A stretch of 64,000 nt of DNA, taken from the NCBI RefSeq assembly GCF_964275005.1, contig NC_092693.1, forward strand, positions 23,463,122 to 23,527,121, in the 5' to 3' direction. Below the pieces are notes generated by a model. The model was not told where the DNA came from. It ran no database searches and was given only the letters and a program-made list of their open reading frames with translations. The first letter of the stretch is position 1. Each line of letters begins with the position of its first letter. The stretch comes from Diadema setosum. Taxonomy: Eukaryota > Echinodermata > Echinoidea > Diadematoida > Diadematidae. Below, piece by piece: positions 59,587-64,000 of this stretch. Made by a program: the position numbers and the translations under genes.

Positions 59587-60130
59587 CACCCGAGGCTGAA
59601 AAAGCCGCCACATATTTGAGAACATAGATCAAGTTGCACCCCATGATTGAAAACATACAAAGCTATAGTGTACATATCCCAATCACTTACATCGAGCCTC
59701 AATTCGTCAACTGAACTCAGCGAGAGAATACGAATGCCATGTAATATAACATTGTCACCTCTTGGGCTGTTAAACAAGTCTGCCACTCAAAAATTTCACT
59801 TGTGTCTGAGAAGGATAAATAAAATAAAGCGGGGTATACTAACAACATGATATCATTCAAAAGACCCACATAAACACGATAAGGAGCTGCACAACAATTG
59901 CTTGTCGTGTTCTCTGCCAAATATTTCACAATAAAGAGAGAGAAAGAGGAAAAGATGAGCAGAGACAAGACAGCGACAGAGAAAATCAATGGGTTCATCG
60001 CTCTTATCAATTGGAATAGGTTGTCTATGATCAAACCATGAGGCGCATTACATTTACAACCATGCCCGTGCATGTATGGGTGAACATTGATCATGTCAAC
60101 CACAGCAAACTGTGCAATGTACTTACTAAA
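59587..60130 (-). pseudogene. possible gustatory-receptor-like 7TM receptor fragment, broken
   Basis: A 128-codon minus ORF has two strong membrane helices (NPLIFSVAVLSLLIFSSFSL and GLLNDIMLLVYPALFYLSFS). A second frame continues with SSVDELRLD and QLDLCSQICGGFFSLG, and a third with DNIIVISAVMGLNF. Their order matches the C-terminal third of insect-type gustatory receptor-like proteins: TM5, TM6, a loop, then a GFFSL-type segment leading into TM7. Gr-like genes are known in echinoderms. At least two frame changes (near 59763 and 59587) and no closing TY-x3-Q motif suggest a dead fragment. A chance AT-rich hydrophobic ORF is the main alternative; the match is by eye only. Confidence 0.3.
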
Positions 60131-61164
60131 TGAAGTATTCGAGGTTATAGCGTGTTGCTAATTGCCTCAGCGCAAATTACAGACCGTTTACGATGAGCCC
60201 CACTACCATTTTTTTTTTGCTTTAAAGTGTTATCAAGGCTATTCTTTTTATTTGCGTTAATTTGTATGAAACCCATAAATCCTGTCGACAGTTTTTAGGC
60301 AATCGATCTTTTTTTTTTTCTGTTCAAGAACCAGGTAGCCTGATAGCATTAATGCTGACGACGCATTGTGGAAACTCTGCAGAGTAGGCCCTATATCTAA
60401 AAAAAAATATACAAGAAATCATATTTTTACACGTTTTTAGAATGATTACAGTAATAGAGAGAAAGATCTAAGTTCAACAAGTTCTAAGTTTAAACAAGTT
60501 CTAAGTTTAAACACAAGTTCTAAGTTTAAACATATTCACATTTAAACTGAAGAAGTTGTTCATATATTCTTATATAGTTGAATGAGTTATATTTTAATTA
60601 GCCTTAATTTTGAGCTCTCTTTTATATTCGTTATACTCATTCTTTCCTTTTATCTATTCCTTTCCTACATTATGTACATATACCTCGGTGATCCACCGCA
60701 TCATGTGCCTCGCGTGTGCTGGTATAGACCTTTCATCTCTTCTCCTTTCTCGCCTTTCCCTGTCCTCTTGTCTCTTTCTGTTTCTTCGTTCAAAATAATT
60801 TCCTCTTTTCCTCTTTTCCTTTACTGTGTTTTGTTTTTCTCTCTCTATCTTTCTCTTTACAAGAGAGGTTGCTTGTGTTTGTTTGTCCGTCTGTTTGTTT
60901 GTTTATATGTATAGGTCTGTATGTGTTGTACACCTTTTATATTATGTCTAGCTAATTGCTTTTTGATGTTATTTAGTCTTTTTGTCCACGAGGAGACTGC
61001 AAAATACAAGCTTAGCTTTTTAGCATGTCTCCTCCATTTCCTGCAACTTTAGTTTCAATTCAATTTTCATTGTTTACTTTGCTTTTGTGATGCGTAGTAT
61101 TGTCAACTTCACGTGTTTTTCTTTGTTCCTACATTGCATTGATGTTGTGTTATTTTGTGCATGA

Positions 61165-61215
61165 AAATGTTGTTGGAAATGAAATAAATGAAATGAAATG
61201 AATGAAATGAAAGAA
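61165..61215 (+). repeat. LINE-type 3' tail, GAAATGAAATAAATGAAAT
   Basis: TTGTTGGAAATGAAATAAAT followed by (GAAAT)n variants and a G run. The same tail occurs near 120, 18530 and 34340. The preceding 200 bp (TTTAGCATGTCTCCTCC...) is probably the LINE 3' UTR. Confidence 0.55.
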
Positions 61216-61769
61216 AATGGGGGGGGGGGGGGGAAGCGTCACAGCATCCTGTTCAGTATCCATTCTATGTAGCAGAAAGAAATCAACTTATGAAAATTGA
61301 AGCTATTATGGCTTTGGTGCTGTTTAGAGTGACCTTTTGGGGTAACTAAAAACAAAATGGTTTGAGAAGACTTTCATGTTATTATATGTGACGTACACCA
61401 AAGGAGGTTATCTTATGCAAATTGAGCATACTAATGAGGTATCTCTCAATCTGTCTTGATGATTATTCAAATTACAATGGAGCCTCAGGCTTCTACGGGT
61501 AAGGAGGGTTTCTAACACGAAGAAAATCTATCCGGTTTTTAGTGACAAGAGAGGGGTGGCGGAACTTTTCCGTTTTCCATCCCCCGAAGAAAAAAAAAAT
61601 GTGAGAGCTACAAAGAAGTACAAAAGTGTAATGGGAAGAGTAATACATGTTGAAATGAAAAGCAGCCTCGTCATGCAGGGGCAGTGCGATGTCTGCTGAT
61701 ATTAGGTTTATTTCATGTTTGAAGCATTCTGAACTTACATGAAGACATAGAATAGAGACAGGAAAACAC

Positions 61770-61965
61770 AGGAGAGAGATACAGAGTTCCTAGATCCACC
61801 ATCGCTTCTCATAAGGAGGCCTATTCATTCTAAACAAGAGCCATAAGAATGTGGAATCATTCTGCCGGGACCTATAGTAACTACTGTTGACCCAACATCA
61901 TTCCGAGGAGCTGCGCTACCCAACCTCAGAACAAGGCAGCCTCCTGTTAGATCCGCCATGATGTA
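61770..61965 (+). mobile_element. LINE ORF2 extreme C-terminus
   Basis: Encodes TRAIRMWNHS, then after a frame change LPGPIVTTVDPTSFRGAALP and NLRTRQPPVRSAMM before a stop. This is the standard end of Jockey/CR1-like ORF2 (RT-I-WN-LP, then a TVDPTSF-type block). Truncated and frame-shifted; a 3' UTR-like segment follows to about 62110. Confidence 0.8.
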
Positions 61966-62304
61966 GTAGAATCCATGCTGTTTTTACTTGCACGAGAGCA
62001 TACTTACCCAAATTTTATTTTATGATATTGTGAAACTGATGTATATACACCAAATGGCACCTCTTATGGCTCACCATGGAGCTATATGCTCCATGGGCAC
62101 ACAATCTAAGTTCATCATCCCAGCATGGCTTCGCATGTAAGTTGCATCAAAGGATTATTGCATCAGGTATCATAAGATAAAAAGAGGGGGAAGAGGGGAG
62201 ATCGAGGGTGAGCTGAGAGTGAAACGGTTTCCTCACATCATCTATCTTTCATCAATCCTCAATAGAAAATGATAGAGGGAAGATGGGATATGAAGGACAA
62301 TACG

Positions 62305-62508
62305 ACAGGACCAGAGTTCGATTCCCGCCCAGTGCTTACGTCCTTGGACAAGATGTTTTTTACCCACCATGTCCCTCTCGATCGACCCAGGTGTATAAAT
62401 GGGTACCTGGTAACGCTATAGGGTAATAATAATAACAGGGTCCTCTGGTAGAGCAGTGGCAACACCGAAGAGGCTACCCTGGGTAAATAAGACCTTATTA
62501 TTAAGAGA
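62305..62508 (+). mobile_element. tRNA-derived SINE
   Basis: Starts with a B-box-like GAGTTCGATTCCCGCC, then a body (CTTGGACAAGATG, CACCATGTCCCTCTCGATCG, GGTACCTGGTAACGC) and the tail GCAGTGGCAACACCGAAGAG, GCTACCCTGGGTAAATAAG. The A-box half is missing or worn. It lies only about 12 bases inside intron 1 from the donor of exon 1. Partial copies sit at 33627 and 44074. Confidence 0.78.
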
Positions 62509-62520
62509 CGTTCTTCTCAC

Positions 62521-62687
62521 CTGGAGGACATCGAGTCGCCGTGGAGGAGGGTCGTCTCGTCTTCGTCGGCGGTGGTCACATCTCCTTCTAGGATCGTCTG
62601 CGACTCCGCCAGGACCCCGGCGATCACCGCGGCCAAGATCGCCCACTGGCAGACGGAGGATGGCCGGACTACCCTCAGCAAGCTCAT
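62521..62687 (-). CDS. exon 1: signal peptide of EF-hand / six-cysteine secreted protein
   Basis: First coding exon of the five-exon minus-strand gene (62521-62687, 47134-47360, 45680-45798, 44713-45025, 42028-42275; 1074 bp, 357 residues). The ATG at 62687 opens MSLLRVVRPSSVCQWAILAA, followed by VIAGVLAESQT, a clear signal peptide with likely cleavage near Ala27. The rest is acidic (EGDVTTADEDETTLLHGDS) and may be a propeptide or spacer. It ends at CTCCAG/GTGAGA in phase 2, giving Arg56 with the first base of exon 2. Link to exon 2 across 15 kb rests on phase, strand and sense, so it is the least certain junction. An acceptor-like TCTCTTAG about 50 bases upstream hints at a separate 5' UTR exon. 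The Arg-rich ORFs in other frames are shadows. Confidence 0.66.
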
Positions 62688-64000
62688 GTCAAAGCAGACG
62701 AAAATAACCTCCGTGTAGATACAGACCTTCTGCGGTATTCCTAAGAGAATTTAAAAATCCAGTGGAAGATTCTTATTGATACAAATATGTCAGTAAACGT
62801 ATATACGACAGCATGCAGAGAAATCTCCATGCATGAAGAGCGCATGTGTAATACCGTCAACAGGATTGCTGTTCCCAACTCACTGTTTCACAAAATATAA
62901 ATCTGGTATATAATCGCAAAAGCCACATTTTCCACAATTTTTCTCTGCTTGGAGCTCGATTATGATTACCATTAGTGCAGGCAGGATACACTGACGTGTT
63001 CTTTATTTCTTTGTTACTCTCTTGTTCCGGCTTCCTGAGGCTGACTTATCCAATTTGAGATGATGGCATCGTTTTAATGAGATTTTGATTACCTGAGACT
63101 TGATGCTCAATATTGCTCCAATTTTTTTCATCGTTCATCACGCAAAGCCCGCTAGCAACCGCCACAGCGCTGCGGAGGAAATGACAACGGTGAAGGGCAA
63201 GCCCGTAGAAGGAGGGGGACTGCTTACCACAATATTGATGGAATCCTGCACTGCAGCGGTTATTGGCAACATCAGGTTGTCGCGAAACATTTACAACATG
63301 CGGCTGTGACGAACACGCGCAGTGACAATACTCATCAATTCTGCCCCCCCCCCCTTCTTCTGCATGCCATTACGCCTTTCCCGTAGGTCTCAGGGAAAGC
63401 GGATGACATACAACGGTAAAGCATGGAGCTATGTGTAAAGCCATAATATGTGATTGAATTGCTGTCATTTCGAGTTTCCAAACAATAGATGGAGAAGGAG
63501 AGCTTCATTTTCAATTTTACAATCACATTAACCGCAACATCACGTGCCACGTGAGTAGGCAAGGATGGGATGTAAAAATAGTGCACGTTCAGACGAAGCA
63601 ATTACGACAAAACCAATTCTATTAATGAGTTTCTTCTCTTTGTGTGTGTGTGTGTGTGTGTGTAAAATGCGAAATAATCTCGCCCTTGACTGCCATAGTA
63701 ACGGGCTATTGTCACTGAGCACACTAGGGATTTACACAACTCAGCTCCGGTCTTGTTGGGTTGTGCGCATAATGATCTGCATGCATTTTTATAATACGCC
63801 TGGACGACATACCTAGGTGATAATACACTGATTGATATCACAGGTGGTCCGATATCCTTTCAGACAGGGCACGCCAAAGCCGTTTTTTTTTTTTTGGACA
63901 CTTCCCTTTACCTAGGCCAGCACTTAATCATGTGCCCCATGTCTATCCCTAAAGTCTCTCAATTATCATATTACTACAGTGCACTCCCATTATAACGAAG
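62688..64000. other. 5' flank of the EF-hand gene, right edge
   Basis: Presumed promoter and 5' UTR region of the minus-strand gene. No clear TATA was recognised. 63170-63230 is more GC-rich with a minus-strand donor-like GTAAGC at about 63222-63227, which could end an untranslated first exon. A (TG)n run sits at 63640-63662. From 63975 the bases TACAGTGCACTCCC start what may be a TA-flanked DNA element cut by the window edge. Confidence 0.35.

Larger units (their letters stand above)
47361..62520 (-). other. intron 1 of the EF-hand gene (about 15 kb)
   Basis: Runs from CTCCAG/GTGAGA (exon 1) to CATTTCGCAG (exon 2). Phases agree without an extra exon, though a missed symmetric exon cannot be excluded. 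The intron is crowded with foldback elements, LINE remnants, SINE pieces and microsatellites, and holds a broken multi-pass ORF (59587-60130). Between the named features (for example 47.4-50.1 and 57-58 kb) I see nothing supportable. Confidence 0.55.

Noticed and set aside
62456-62707. Arg-rich plus ORF and Arg/Asp/Pro minus ORF over exon 1
   Set aside because: They are other frames of the GC-rich signal-peptide exon, whose own frame gives a clear signal sequence and donor.

Overview
The window looks like nuclear DNA of an echinoderm (a sea urchin or close relative; I cannot name the species). The main pointer is a replication-type linker histone H1 gene. It ends in a perfect histone stem-loop, followed 11 bases later by the purine-rich CAAGAAAGA element typical of echinoderm histone genes. 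The rest is AT-rich, intron-rich and full of microsatellites, foldback DNA elements, SINE pieces and LINE ends, as expected of a large invertebrate genome. I saw no CRISPR arrays, bacterial operons, or LTR, Polinton or envelope-bearing elements.

Layout. 1-15 kb: no gene I can support, mostly repeats. 15.1-20.4 kb (+): three exons of a probable single-pass membrane protein, namely a CUB-like exon, a small cysteine-rich exon, and a last exon with a membrane helix and Gly-rich tail. Every junction is phase 1; the first (signal-peptide) exon was not found. 20.4-35.9 kb: repeats and LINE remnants. 35.96-36.84 kb (+): the intronless H1 gene with promoter-like motifs, CDS and 3' processing signals. 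42.0-62.7 kb (-): a five-exon gene whose splice phases all fit and which gives a 357-residue secreted protein. Its parts are a signal peptide, an EF-hand pair, a six-cysteine module, an acidic linker and a second six-cysteine module. Its first intron is about 15 kb and holds most of the mobile DNA on the right side, plus a broken multi-pass ORF that may be a gustatory-receptor-like pseudogene.

The best candidate for something undescribed is the EF-hand / double six-cysteine secreted protein. The two modules have nearly the same cysteine spacing (C-x7-C-x25/15-C-x8-C-x7-C-x21/24-C) and I do not recognise the domain. Also notable is a set of foldback elements built by repeating one short word and then its reverse complement (19.0, 29.8, 54.4 and 56.3 kb), and three foldback families that share TTAAAGG ends. 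The three genes show no sign of working together; they are simply neighbours. All gene models come from reading ORFs, splice sites and phases by eye, with no transcript or database support.
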